Of a stretch of DNA of 64,000 nucleotides, positions 48,401 to 60,479 are shown piece by piece. Below the pieces are notes generated by a model. That model was not told the DNA's origin and did no database searches. It worked only from the letters and a program-made list of their open reading frames with translations. This DNA is from Parelaphostrongylus tenuis (lineage: Eukaryota > Nematoda > Chromadorea > Rhabditida > Metastrongylidae), in the NCBI GenBank assembly GCA_019055375.1, contig JAHQIW010007066.1, forward strand, positions 248,001 through 312,000, in the 5' to 3' direction. The position numbers and the translations under genes are program-made. The number at the start of each line of letters is the position of its first letter. Position 1 is the stretch's first letter.

Positions 48401-49025
48401 TGGGTCAAAACTAAAAAAGGCATTTTAATAAAAATAAATACACGACTATACATTAATTAAAGAGCTGTTTGCATGACGGAAGGGAACATCACAATCTTAA
48501 CAAAAATGAATAATCTAACCAAATGCGAGTATTTTATTATTTATGGAAAAAAATGTAGTCAGCTTAAACACCCAGCGCCAAAAAGTAATAAACGTTACAC
48601 GTTTCCAATCACGGGGATTGGCCCATGTCTGTCCAAACGTTTGCCATCATACTGTCACTCCAAGGAGTCTGAGTCTCCGTATCCCTTAGTAAATCAAATT
48701 CTGGTGCATCCATGCTCGTCTCCGCATTTCTTACACATGCGACACTGAATCATTCACCTATTTTTTACGTACATTCAACCAAAACGATTTTAAAAAATTG
48801 ATACGCGTGATTTGTCAAGAAAACATTGAGAAAACTCTAACACATCTGAGATTATCCAGAGACTGCAGTGTTCATGGCGTGTATAGTTTCACGCCGGTTA
48901 TGCACAAATCTTGGGTGCACAAGACCCTTTGATTAAGCCCCTCAAAGTCACTTTAAGCCTCTCAAGTTTTTGTAACCCATGTTCCCACTTGATAAACCAA
49001 ATAGCAGAATGGTGATATCGAAAAA
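45481..49025. other. Intergenic, repeats only
   Basis: Contains a weak minus-strand unit of the ATCGAATGG repeat at about 46520-46640, a GAAGAGGGCAAAATCAACGAAACGTTA motif near 47406 shared with 62337, and a tRNA-like remnant at 48100-48165 (GCGGTGCAGTGCAA; GGTTCAACGCCGG). No gene recognised. Confidence 0.45.
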
Positions 49026-49208
49026 TTAGCTCGCGCCGTCTTTACTCATTACTAATCTCAATGCGCCTTTCGATTTCGCGCCATTGACACATACTAAAGT
49101 GTCAGTCATGGGAAATTGGCTGCTGTCGCAAATGTATTGAATCTCGGGCATGGATGAAAGGTTAAGAGCGCAGTGTAAAGAATCGCCAACAAGTTCCATA
49201 AACGTCAA
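49026..49208 (-). other. Exon-like open stretch, unidentified
   Basis: A minus-strand frame of about 60 codons follows a CTCTGTAG acceptor-like site and ends in TAA. The peptide (MELVGDSLHCALNLSSMPEI start) is evenly composed, as in real coding sequence, and a GTATGT donor-like site occurs inside at about 49093. It lies beyond the poly(A) signal of the zinc-finger gene, and its phase does not fit that gene's last exon. It could be an exon of a separate gene or chance. Confidence 0.25.
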
Positions 49209-49733
49209 CGACTACAGAGTCATTTGAAAGGAGTCATCAAAAAATGAACTCAACAAAAAAGACATGAACACAATAATTAAGTCAAGTAACTGGTATGGTT
49301 TTAGTACTGATGAATGAACTATTCCATAACTGGATCAGATTACTACAGTGTGAAAAAATGCTTGAGCATTACAATCACTTGTCAGTACCTTGTATGCCTT
49401 GTGAGCTCGATTTACAGTTCAAAAATTTTAGAAAAAAGCAATTTTACTAAAGTAAGAATTAGACTGGATATCGGACCACTTATACTAATATACTTAGCAA
49501 TTTATCGGATTTTGATCTTTCACTCTGGTGGGGGCAAACAACTTAGTACGACAAGTCTCTGTTAGAAAACCCTGACTAAAAAATAAGCGCAATTGAACCA
49601 ACTTAAGTCAATTAGATAACTTTTCCATCTGCTAAGCTAATTTGCATGGTTAAAGAAGAATAAGTAAACAGCAGACAAATCTGTTTGCTAAGATACTTAT
49701 CGGTGAACATCTATAAACATCTGCTGAAGGTTT

Positions 49734-49739
49734 TATTTT
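49734..49739 (-). terminator. Poly(A) signal AATAAA
   Basis: AATAAA on the minus strand about 75 nt after the stop codon at 49814. This supports that stop as the real 3' end of the zinc-finger gene. Confidence 0.55.
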
Positions 49740-49813
49740 ACATCGGAAAAGCTCTTGAGAATCAACGAAAACACTGTATGGATACTGTACTTTGATCATT
49801 CAAGCCGGTTGCC

Positions 49814-52800
49814 TCATAGTAAACCAAGAAATAGCAAAATTGTGACTACGACAGCAATCAATCTAATTTCCAACCTCGGAAAAAACGTTTCGTCGACCAT
49901 CGTTCCAAATGTCCTCACAACTCTTCCGCCCACACCTGCTACTGCAGTTTCTCCACTATACATTTGGTCCAGATATTGATCACTCGTACTAGTGGTTCGA
50001 TTTCGGACTTGTGGCAATAATTCACCATCGTAGCTATACTGAATTCCCTAAAACTAAGCACTAATGGCTATGAGTTAAATGGACGTTTTCAAAGACAGCA
50101 CACTTCAACCACTTGAGAAGCATCAAAAGCAGGGTTTCGACGAGCTCTTGAACTATTAATTACTTAGCTAGCATTAACCAACGCATATAGAATGTGCGGT
50201 TAATTACCATATTACTATTCACTTTGTATTAATACCGTCAACAAGACTCTCTTGAAGTCCATGCTATGCTTCATCAAAGGAGTGTGATTCAAGGCTGAGG
50301 AAAAAGTTTCTTGACACCCGCGAAAAATTCAAACTTTATGTTTTTTCCACGCAGTATCGGTAACTGTAAATTAATGGTAATATCTCAGAAATATTTCCAT
50401 AAGAAAGCAGCTGGAGCTGAAGGAAAGGTACCCGAAATTGATTCGTCGAAAACGCGCTGTTTTGACAAGACAATGCCAAACCTCACACCGCAAAGAAGAC
50501 TGAGGAAAAGTTTGATAAATTGGAGAGTCTAAAACTTTGCCGCTTAATGGAACATCTCCTGCATGTACGCCGATTCGAGACATTTGATCCAGTTGAAGAA
50601 GAATATCAGCAGTTTTTTGATTCAAAGCTCAAACTCAAATTCAAAGGAATGGCGCGTTCCGAGCACATCCGAAAGCTAGTAGATTGTTGCCAGAAGATCG
50701 CGGAAAATTATGGCCTCTACATCAAAGAGTGATTATTGTTGTTTTTAATTGAATTTATGCATAAACTACGAATTTTCAGAGGATGTTAAGGAGCTTTTCC
50801 CACAACCTAACAGAACGCACATTTAGGGAGCGAAATAATAAAATCTTATTGATTATCTGTCATTAATTTGCAGCTTATCAAAACATACCCCCTCCACAGG
50901 TCGTTGTTCACCGTAACAAAAGGTCGTGCTTTGTGCGAAGTCCAAATTAGATTGATCGGTACTCGACGAGGCGTTTGCCGTTGTGTTACCCGATGGGAAA
51001 AAGAATGAGGCAGGGTTGAAGGACGGCGACGGCGTGAAATCTTCACATGATGACTGTTCCTGGGAGAAAAGAAAACATGATTATTTGAATTTCTGCCACT
51101 AGTTCATCTAATGAAAAGAATACTCGTCTCATCAGCGTCTCAAAAAGCGCCGCCTTCCCAGTTGTGGAACTAAATTCGAATGGTTGAACTACCGCTGCGG
51201 TCTCATTCATTGTCCGAAATATCCTTAAACAGATACGTACGAATACTTGTTGAATATTACTGCATATAGAATCGAAAATAGAATTATTACGGTCACCCCG
51301 TTTGGTAAACTCAGAATAACCGCGTGTCAGCAATGACCATCGAGCATTTACAATTCACAACTTCGGTTACAGACACGAAGTGGGATTTATGCGTCATTTG
51401 AAAACCTCCCATTCCAAAGGGAAAATTTATTAGTTAAGCTTATGATAATCTGCTTCAACATCCTAAGCACTTTTTGGCTTACAAGCGATTCTCGTACATA
51501 ATGAGAATGTCCATTTACAATGGAGCTGACGTACGTTTATTATAAGGCAACATCTCGACAGAAAAACTTGTCTCCATAAAAAATTATGAAATCATAGAAG
51601 TCTTCACAGAAAAATTGGAATCATTTCATTCAATGACTTTGCATATCTCATTTATTAGATAACGTTGATTCAGTCTAATCAAATTTGAACATGGCTAAGC
51701 CTTACAAAACGTTGTTTCCCTGTAACAAGGTTTTGAAGGCTTCTAAAGGCCTTTATTTTCCCAACACTCATGCAAATACGCGAGTAAAAACCATTAGATT
51801 TTCGCCTAACGATCGACTTTGCTTCTGATAAGATAGTACCATCATGTTCGAATAACTAACTATTTTACCTAGTACAGTCCTAGGTGACGTATACCTGTAT
51901 ACCTTATCCCCTAGAATAACGAACTTCGGAAATAAATGAAAAATTTCACTCCATAGGTAATCAGTTACCACTTTGAAATCACGTCTAGTGGATAAACATA
52001 GACCATATCTTTTCTCTTAAGTGATAATTTCCGGTCACCTTGAAAAACAAAATCTGCAGTTTTCGATTTTGGCCGCCTCAGAACACTATTTGCTTCTTTA
52101 GGAAGAAACATTCCTGAGGAGTGACACCTAGATTACCTTACAATCTCTCAAAAAGAATCACTTTTGTTGAGACAACACCTCAAGATTGAAAAGTCAATAA
52201 CTGCCCTTCAACACTAAAGACCTACATTTTTGAGCCAAAAACCCATACGGTATGATTTTTTCTTTCCTTTAACCTCTCTTTTTACTATTATTCCTTTGAT
52301 GTCTAGAAATATCCACCTGGAGGCATTGATAAGACAACATGACATTTGTGTATTAACTCAAAAACCAGCTAAAGTAAAATTAAACTAGCATACTCACAAT
52401 TTCTAATGTTTTGATTGAATTTTTCGCAGTGGTACGATGTTTCCAATACACCTAAGAGAATAAACTAAGCATTGTAAGGAAAAATTGACATTTAACTTAC
52501 TCTTTGATTGCATCAACGGTGGCTGCGACATTCTCCGTTGGCACAACAATAATGACTGGTTGAACAAGTGGTCGACTGAAACACTGATATTTGGAAAAAA
52601 CCTTCAGTACATGAAAAATTTTAAAAAAACATGCAAAAGTTGTCTCATTCAGGAAATATTTCCTAAGAAATCCACAACTGATTTTGCTTATACTTTCAAC
52701 AAATCGCATATACTGGACAACAATCTACTGGATAATCTGGATAACATATGTTTCTTTACAAGGTATAACACTACATTTTCAAGCAGACAGGTACAACAGC

Positions 52801-55800
52801 TTAGCATTAGAACAGTAATCTGCATCTACTGCAGATTCCATGAATTACTGGATGAATTATAGAAGCACCCCTCTCGTGCGCCAGAGCTGTCGAGTGGGCT
52901 TCAGTCATACAGAGACACAAAGAGCATCTCACTCTTGCTAAGCACTTTTTCAGACGAAAGAGTAGCTACTGTGTGCTCAGTCTCTGCTCATAGATTATAA
53001 GGCTTGAAAAACTGATGAAGCCTTCGATATTGATCATTCCTGAGGACTGCACGATGCATTCGACTTCATTAGGCATCGTAAAGATGACTACGTGCAGATA
53101 TGATCCATACAATGACTTACATTTACAAGGCTTTCCGATCTACGAACTCATTGTTGCTATGTTCCAGGACAGACCTGGTACCAATATGCCAAGCGTGGAA
53201 GATTCAAAACCAGGTAAATTCAGGAAGAAGCTCAGACGATGCACACATGTGTATAGCAGGATCTAAGGAGTCTACATGCCTCATTTTATCAAAGTACCTA
53301 AATAGAATGCGCTGCTTTCACACAGCCTTTAAATTTTAGGCGAACTTTTTTTTCAGGAATACTGGATTTTGACTTGTTCATTAATGGATACAAAGATCAA
53401 AAAAAGGTGTTCTATGGATTTTAAGACCAAATACCATGAAAATTTGAAAACTCCATTGTGTTCTTTCCTTTATTGCTTGAGAGATTTGATAACTACATAA
53501 ACAAGAGAATATGTTCAAAATCACCTCGCGGACGTCGATGCCTCAGCGGAAGTGGCAACAGTAGCTGTAGAAGTGGAAATGGAATTCTTGTTTGCAACTT
53601 CCTTCAGTATTCGTTGGACCCTTTTTACATACTTCTGTTTTCTGGGTGGTGGTTCACAACTGGGACTTGCCGCGTCATTCCTGATCTCTGCTGCAATGAT
53701 AACATGAATGTAATGATTAACGATGGAGCTCGTCGATGATGTGTCATGACACTTCGAAAGAGCTCTTGTTCTGGAAATTACGTTTTCAAGAAGCCAGGAC
53801 TGAACCATGGTGTAAATTACTGACAGCTCTCAATAAGGTTGATTTTTGAATCAAAAACTTCCAAAAATACCTTGTCCTATGAATAATTTTCCTTATTTAA
53901 TAAGCAGAGATAAACATAATTCTCATCCATTGGTAGCTCAATTTCCAACCTTCACGTAATTGCTGGCTTCTTGACAATAAGCAATAGTGCTTCGATGACT
54001 AAACAACTTGAGAGATTGTAAGCATGAGGACTGGAGAAGAAACTTTGCAACTTTGCCCTATCGTTCTATGGAATTAAATGCTATGTATTCTAATATTAAC
54101 TGTGTGTCACTATGATTCACGACAGAAATACTTGATTGTTACCGTTTAGAAGGGCTCCTATTGATGAACGTAGTTCAGTATTTCTTATACTTGCACATTT
54201 CTTGCAGTACGTACTTTCTAATAGCGATTAAAATGGATTAAGAGTTAATTGTTAGCCAAAATATCAGCCAATTAGCTTGCTCAAAAAGGTTTTTCGCAAG
54301 TTATGAGATCCAGGTAGTGCCTTTCTGATTCCATTCCTCCTCGTCTGAGTGTTTCAATTAAGTACCTAAAAAATTACTTAACGTTGTGAAAAAGTTGTGC
54401 AACTCACTAAACAGAAAACAATTTATATTGTACACGCGTTCGAAGTGATTAAGCAGGTTATAAGGAAGGTGGAGCAAATTGAAAAAGCGAAGATCGAGAA
54501 CGAGACTGAATAAGAGAAATCATTTACTTCACTGTCAACATTCGCCACGGTACCATGTAAAGTACATACTTCATTCTCAGAATCATGTGATGTCGTGTTC
54601 TCCTCTTACATGAAGCTGAATCTTAATACTTCGCCATCCGAAAACCAGGCGAAGCATGTTGGGCAAAATGCGCGCAAGAACGTCTACTTAATGCAGAAAT
54701 TAGTTCTCTAGCGTCGATATACTTAATGATTACGTCGAACTGCATGAATAGCATGATAAAATGTTATTTCTTCTGTCATATTCTCTTAAGTCATTTTTCG
54801 ATCGCAACAACAGGATTTGAAAGGCCGTTAAATCGTGAATGTTTGTAAAGTGCGCATGACCTTGCATTGCAATATCGCATAGAATCGTCGGTCAATGTAA
54901 CCGCATAGTCACGCCCACTTTTCTCGAAGGTATAAATTCACAAATCTAACAATAAGACAATTCCCCACAATGAGTGTCAAGTTCTTCGTCACTGTTGCAT
55001 CTGGTGCATCGGCGTTGGTGATCTTCGCCAGTATAATCTGCGTCGGCATCATTTTCCAAGACATTAATAACCTCTATGACGATGTCATGCAAGACATGCA
55101 AGAATTTAAGGTATGTCCTAAATTTAATTCGAGAGTTTTTCAACAAGAAAAAAAGAGTAAGAAAACATTCCATTAGACCACTGATGCATTTTCTTCTCAA
55201 ACTTGTTTTTCTTCTATATGAAACATTCTGTTTCAGATGCTTTCCAATCAAGCGTGGAAGGAAATGGTCGTCCCAACTTCGTCATCTGCAGTTACGGAAA
55301 TAGGAACAATCTTCGGACGCAATAAGCGCCAATCTGGACAATGTAACTGTGGTGCACAACCGAACAGCTGCCCAGCTGGCCCGCCTGGACCCCCTGGCGC
55401 ACCGGGACTACCTGGAGAAGACGCACCAAATGGTGAAAAGGGACGTCCTGGTATTCCTGGAATAGCACTTGTAAATCCAAGCCAAGAGGGCTGCATAAAA
55501 TGTCCTCCTGGACCACCCGGAGGTACCGGACCTAGTGGACCTCCAGGCGCTCCTGGACCAAGTGGTAACGCCGGTGCTCCTGGTGCACCTGGAGGCAATG
55601 GGCAGCCTGGACCAATGGGACCTATGGGAGATGCAGGCAGTCCTGGACAACCTGGAGCTGCTGGCATGCCTGGAGCACCCGGCAATAACGGACAACGTGG
55701 AAAAGGTGCACCTGGACCTCAAGGACCTCAAGGACCTCAGGGATCACCTGGACAACCGGGAGCCGATGGACAACCTGGACAACCAGGACAGATGGGTGCG

Positions 55801-58132
55801 CCGGGAACTCCTGGTGCACCAGGAAATGATGGATCAGCAGGAGCTCCAGGACAACCCGGTAGTCCTGGAGCACCAGGTTTACCTGGATCAGACGCCGCAT
55901 ACTGCCCGTGCCCACCTCGTACTGGCGGTGTTGGCAACGAACCACAGGGCCAGGGCTCTCAAGGATATCAGTCAAAACAGGGATATAGACGTCGCTACTC
56001 AAAGGTTTAATCACTGTGAATTCTTTTGACTCAAAGTAATGAGTGAAATAAAAAAATAACCTAAAACAAAACTCTGTTCTTGCTTTTTAACAATGAGCTT
56101 CCTGCAGGAGCACTAATAAGAACTAACGTTATTGTAGGGAGACAATCATAGATAAGCGCTTTGCATAAAACGTTCTTTTATTGAAGAATAACGCCGGCAG
56201 AATATAAACAGTCAATAAGCTGATACTATCTCCAAACACAACACTGAAAAAAAATTCAACACTTGCTGGCACCATTGTCTATCAATCTTGGCAGACATTG
56301 AATAATTCCGTATTTTTCATGATGAGCAGACGCGAGGCCGCAAATAGTAGAATTTATTGCATACAGAATTATTACAAACGGCTGACGCCATGGCGGTACC
56401 GCCTTCTTCAGAACATGTAAAGATGAAGTTGACATGCAATTTACTCATTTAAACACCTTCACAACCTTAGCAGAAAAACGTTAAAAAAATTTCTTCACAA
56501 AAATCTGGAACCAGTGGAACCCATTTTTTAGAGAAAGCTTGCGTAGGATCTTCGTAGTTTGTACGAGCTTCAAGATTGACTTCGTTACAGAACTAGACTC
56601 GGAATCACTGAATAAGCATAAACAACAACGAGCAGGAGGGGTATTACCACTTCCTCATCAAGCGTTCCTTAGGCAAGATCCTAGAGGCAAAGCAGAGACA
56701 TAGATTTTTGCACATTTCAATATTCACAACCACTAACGCGCAACAAAAGTTTAGTTGCAACCTCTTAGGAGTGAGAACAAGTAGATGCGACAGATTTGAG
56801 AACTAATAAAATCAAAAACCACTAGGTCACAAGTAAATGATAAGGGTGCAGAGTTTGCAGTTTCCTTTTCAGTCAAATGTTGAGAAAAAAAAAACGTAAC
56901 AACCTCCCTTTATCGTCTATCATTTCAATAGAAATTCAAAAGTCAGTACTAAAAATTGGACAAAGATTTGATTGTCTTGGCTTTGCTGCGGGCATAACGA
57001 GATTGACAAATGTTTTAAGTGTGAAATGAAAAGTCAGATTACATGGCATTAATATCGGAGAAATCAGAAGTAAATTTGTCTTCCTTGTTGAGAAGCCAAA
57101 TCAGCCTATTCAAACGCTCCCACAAAACAAAGTGGTATCAAAAATTGAGTAATAAAAACATACTGGTTCATTATTTTCCCTCTCATCCATCACATACTAG
57201 AAGCTCACTTGTGAAACAATGTTTCGACCAGCTACCAGTACTGACAGCATATTTTAAGCCTTTGTGAGGTTTCCTATGGCACTTACAGAGTGCCATACAC
57301 GTGTTTCGGCCTTCCAGCCTCGTCTGTTGCTTAGGGGCTTCTCCACTGAGGTAATGACTCAGACGAAAGGCACTATGCAACAGACGAGGCTACAAAACCG
57401 AAACACGTGTATTGCAGTGTATAAGTGCCATAACAGACTATGCCAAATAGTGCCATATAAGTGCCATATATGAAAGGCTTGAAATATGCTTCAGAATGTA
57501 TAAATTTTAAACGAGGTTTTGAGAAGAAGTCGAATATAAAGAATTTTATAAACTTGAGGCAAAAAATAGTTTGCGATAGCTGTGAAGGTGAGAGCTCTTC
57601 GGATTAGATTCACAGAAAAAGCGACGCTCACAGTAGCAATAAGAGGTCTCGCGTAATGTCTCCTCTAATTTCAACAAGATAAGCACAGCTATCATACGCT
57701 GTTTAAGAAGAGATATTCTGATGACTAGGTGGCCGTGACTGAAACATCCTCAAATACTTTGAGGCGCCAAATCGCTCGTAACCGATTGTACAACCGTATA
57801 TGCACAGGGAAGAATTGCCTAAGTCAAGATGATAAGCAAAGTTAACCGAAACACTTCAATAGAGCACTCATAAAGAACAAAAACAAAAAAAAAACATAGT
57901 GGAAAAAATTTACCAAAATACACAATGTATCTTCAATAAATCCCACATATCAAACTTACCACTTACCACAAAACGTTGATCAGTACATAAACTCAAATTG
58001 CAACTACTTACGTTTTGCCGATTGCTTCTGTAAATCTCGCAGTACACATCGTTTCTTTGCATGATATAGTAGATCCTTTCGAAGTGCAAATGAAGCACCA
58101 CAGTCACATGAGATAGATTTCTCTGTATGAAC
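49814..58132 (-). CDS. Zinc-finger protein, 3' exons; hydrophobic C-terminus
   Basis: Six minus-strand exons with AG/GT borders and matching phases join to 297 codons plus stop: 58132-58012, 53690-53525, 52575-52501, 51259-51124, 51059-50889, 50038-49814. The first encodes [18 protein letters not shown] followed by [10 protein letters not shown], a C2H2-like finger in the variant spacing C-x-C-x12-H-x4-C, preceded by an HTEK linker that implies further fingers upstream. A basic segment follows ([20 protein letters not shown]), then Ser/Thr-rich sequence, [20 protein letters not shown], and Ser/Asn-rich sequence. The last exon ends [16 protein letters not shown] and stop, a 16-residue hydrophobic tail. 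A DNA-binding regulatory role is inferred from the finger only. The 5' exons were not found; they may lie above 58.2 kb. The 4.3-kb intron contains the collagen gene on the other strand. The weakest join is the one across that intron, which rests on phase alone. Confidence 0.55.
50399..50732 (+). pseudogene. Coding-like exon, frame-shifted, unidentified
   Basis: After a TAATATCTCAG acceptor-like site the plus strand reads [20 protein letters not shown] and on to about 50485. A one-base shift near 50480 (a CCAAACC where CCAAAACC would keep the frame) leads into an open frame through [20 protein letters not shown] and [12 protein letters not shown] to a stop at 50730-50732. An AATAAA lies about 105 nt downstream at 50837. 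Composition is strongly protein-like, but I do not recognise the family. It lies inside an intron of the minus-strand zinc-finger gene. Confidence 0.4.
54931..54936 (+). promoter_or_regulatory. TATA box of the collagen gene
   Basis: TATAAA 34 bp before the collagen start codon. The spacing leaves a very short 5' leader. A CACGCCCAC motif lies just upstream at about 54911. Confidence 0.6.
54970..56010 (+). CDS. Cuticle collagen, complete
   Basis: Two exons, 54970-55110 and 55237-56010 (126-bp intron, GTATGT..TTTCAG, phase 0), encode 304 residues. Residues 5-29 form a hydrophobic signal-anchor ([15 protein letters not shown] onward), followed by the N-terminal cuticle-collagen region. An RNKR furin-type site lies at residues 75-78, where nematode cuticle procollagens are cleaved. 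A cysteine cluster follows ([10 protein letters not shown], residues 83-92), then Gly-X-Y repeats rich in Gly-Pro-Pro and Gly-Ala-Pro, interrupted by a second cysteine pair (GCIKCPPG). The C-terminal non-collagen part has YCPCPPR and a Tyr-rich end ([15 protein letters not shown]), suited to disulphide and tyrosine cross-links in the extracellular cuticle. Length and layout are normal for the family. The gene has a TATA box and a close poly(A) signal. It sits in an intron of the minus-strand zinc-finger gene. Confidence 0.95.
56047..56052 (+). terminator. Poly(A) signal of the collagen gene
   Basis: AATAAA 37 nt after the collagen stop codon, the expected distance for a compact nematode 3' UTR. 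Confidence 0.7.
56053..57245. other. Intron or intergenic, no gene recognised
   Basis: No exon or clear repeat was recognised. A CCTTCTTCAGAAC motif near 56400 is of the kind found in many small foldback repeats, but no partner arm was seen. Confidence 0.35.
57246..57440. mobile_element. MITE-like hairpin
   Basis: The arms share ATGGCACTTA, a CAATACACGTGTTTCGG block and GCCTCGTCTGTTGC, in inverted orientation around a centre at about 57340 (CTCCACTGAGGTAATGACTC). The CACGTGTTTCGG core matches the hairpin at 18540-18825. It lies in the large intron of the zinc-finger gene. Confidence 0.75.
57441..58011. other. Intron, no feature recognised
   Basis: Part of the intron downstream of the zinc-finger exon. 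AT-rich with A runs near 57885; nothing else was recognised. Confidence 0.35.
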
Positions 58133-59127
58133 CTATAATAGTGACATCTTTAGTTTTGCAAAATGATAGCTGACGTTCCAAAGAGATCTTATAAAACAGC
58201 TCTATGCAAAAATGAGCATTTGAACAATCAAAGCCGTAATTATACTTCGCAACCATGCGAAGATCACAAATTGTTGAAATGCGCTAGTTCTTCTTAGTAA
58301 ATCTTTTTATTACATCAATTTTCAATCAGCCTTTGTTTTCCATCTACTTAGAATATTTTATCAAATCTTTATTGATTACGAAAATTGATTAATAAATGTA
58401 GGAACTTTGAAAAGAACTGTACATTGAATTAATAAGAACTTTATTGAAATTGAACTGAATAGTCAACAAAAGTCCAAATTCATCGCAAGCTAAAAGATTT
58501 TGACGGGAATCAAAAGTACATAACAGCATTCAAATAGAAACTGTGGAATTAGAAAACTATTTTGACAGCAACGCATAAATCACATCCTTTACATCGAATT
58601 GTTGATTGCGCATTCGTTATTTTGTTCCTCTAGCTAAATACAAGACCCAATTTAAGGTGGAAATCGCGTGAGAGAACTTCTAATTTTTAGATGGGAGCGC
58701 AAAGGAATGAAATCAACCACAGTGATTACAGGAGTGACCTTCGCACCACAAATCAATTCTTCCTTGTGTTTCGTTAGTAAGTTCGGACTATCATCTTCTT
58801 TGGATCCTTAGTTTCCCTTCAAGTAAATTCCATGTTTTCAGAACACGCACAGTCTTCCTAACAGAAAGAGCTCTAGTCGTTCAGCCGTGAGACTACGCTA
58901 CGTGTCAGTGGAGGATAGGTGGTTAAACACAAACCAAAAACGCGTTTGTGTTTCTCTTAGACGAACATAGACACAGGAAATGAACATTTTTTTTTACTGC
59001 GGCTATGATTCGGTGCCAATCTTTTGTGTTCACATACATTCATGTATGCATACAGAGATGTATCTTCCTCAATCTGTATTGTAATTCGAGAGCTAATTTG
59101 GTCATGAACCGTGAAATCAAACAGTTT
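58133..59127. other. Upstream of the zinc-finger exon, exons not resolved
   Basis: Earlier exons of the minus-strand zinc-finger gene are expected here or beyond. A minus-strand stretch at about 58555-58620 encodes CKGCDLCVAVK, with two closely spaced cysteine pairs, but its splice sites are weak and no His pair follows, so it is not annotated as an exon. Confidence 0.3.
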
Positions 59128-60410
59128 TGAAGTAAGTGGGAGGCACATTAGTCGTCGGCTTCCAACAAATAAGGTTTTTGTTCTCTACTGTAAAAGACAC
59201 GGGCAAGCTACCCGTGAATATGTCCATACATTTGCTCACCCCACCACATTCGTAACTCACCAAACTAGGGCACCGAAAGCCAGAAGAGTAAAAATTTGGG
59301 CTTCTTTCTCCTTACTCCGAAAAATTTTTTAATACTGCAACGTTGAGTAGGAGGACTGAAGCAAAGCTTCTAAAACCTCAAAGCTATTCAAGAGTCCTTA
59401 GATCTGAAGGACTAAGGCGACGAGCTCACCTTCAATGCACGTTCTCTTGCAGACGAATCTTCTATATAGGATATGATCATGCGTGCAAGGATTAGGTACG
59501 GCGTTATAGAACTGAATAAGAAGAAAAGATACTGCATATTCAACGCAGTTTATGACATCCGAAAAGAAGTGCTTCCGGAACATTTTGTTTAGAAAAGTTG
59601 GCGACGTTGGTTATCGCGTCAGCACGATCTCGGCCATGACCATGGATTTGATTTAACAACTAAACTCTAAGAGGACATTTACGTTGAAGCGATGTAGAAC
59701 ACTACCGGCTTTCACCATCTTTCATGTCTATGCACCGACAACAAGCTAGGACGAAAACGAAGTAGAAGCGTTCTATATGGACAACTTTATATGGATCCAA
59801 AGATCTACAGAAATTATTATACATTCTATGAGTTCGTCACTGGGCATGTTGACGCTAAGATCAAGCCCGAGAAAACGTCTAAACGACGCCACATCGGTAC
59901 CCACAAATTGGAATGGAACGAGCTGGGTAAAAGGTGTCCGAGTTCATCATGACGACTAAGACCACTCATGGCAACACTTAAATACCAGAAGCCCTTCTCT
60001 CAACGATAGACAAGAAATTCTTCGAAACGGAGAATACCATAACAAAATAGACCACATCACAATAAAGCAAGGGTTTTCCGAACCATTTGCTGTTGTCCAA
60101 AAATACTAAACAGGAGCAGATCGTCGCTTCCTCAGCGAAAGATCCAACTTTTCGTGCCAGGAGAGAATAAAGGGAAGTCGTTATGATCAGAAAAGGAAAT
60201 TCCAAAACCACCTTGAAATAAGATCCAAATCATCAGTTGGCTTCGTGGGAAGACACCGTCACTAAAGCATCATCGACGAGGACCGTAATCAGCTAATTCA
60301 GTATGCTCACACTAAAGCTGAGAGTTCGAAAGACAGCAAAAACAAACCAAGAGACGTCTGCCGCCAGAAGCACTCAAGCTAATAGCAAAATGAAGTTGCA
60401 TGAACCGTAG
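59128..60410 (+). pseudogene. RTE endonuclease half, decayed
   Basis: Colinear with 39385-40500 but broken by many stops and indels. It starts in leader sequence (GTGGGAGGCACATTAG). It includes TTGAAGCGATGTAGAACACT, ACGAAGTAGAAGCGTTCTAT and a [13 protein letters not shown] coding remnant near 59840. Beyond 60060 it has a FYTGADRRFL-like remnant and part of the linker between endonuclease and RT (AAAGCTGAGAGTTCGAA near 60316). No RT domain or 3' tail is present. Confidence 0.8.
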
Positions 60411-60479
60411 GCAACTGCCAACTCACGTTAAAATCTTCAGAACACTGCAAAATGGCGGTACTTTTGGGGACGGCGTGCA

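Noticed and set aside
48473..48748. 91-codon plus-strand frame with Cys-rich peptide
   Set aside because: No zinc-binding pattern, no splice context and no homologous copy in the window.
55248..55731. Long minus-strand and alternative-frame open stretches, up to 145 codons
   Set aside because: They are shadows of the collagen exon; the Gly-Pro codon pattern keeps other frames open.
58555..58620. Possible upstream zinc-finger exon (CKGCDLC)
   Set aside because: No His pair at the right spacing, and a weak donor (GTTTTC) and acceptor; left for transcript evidence.
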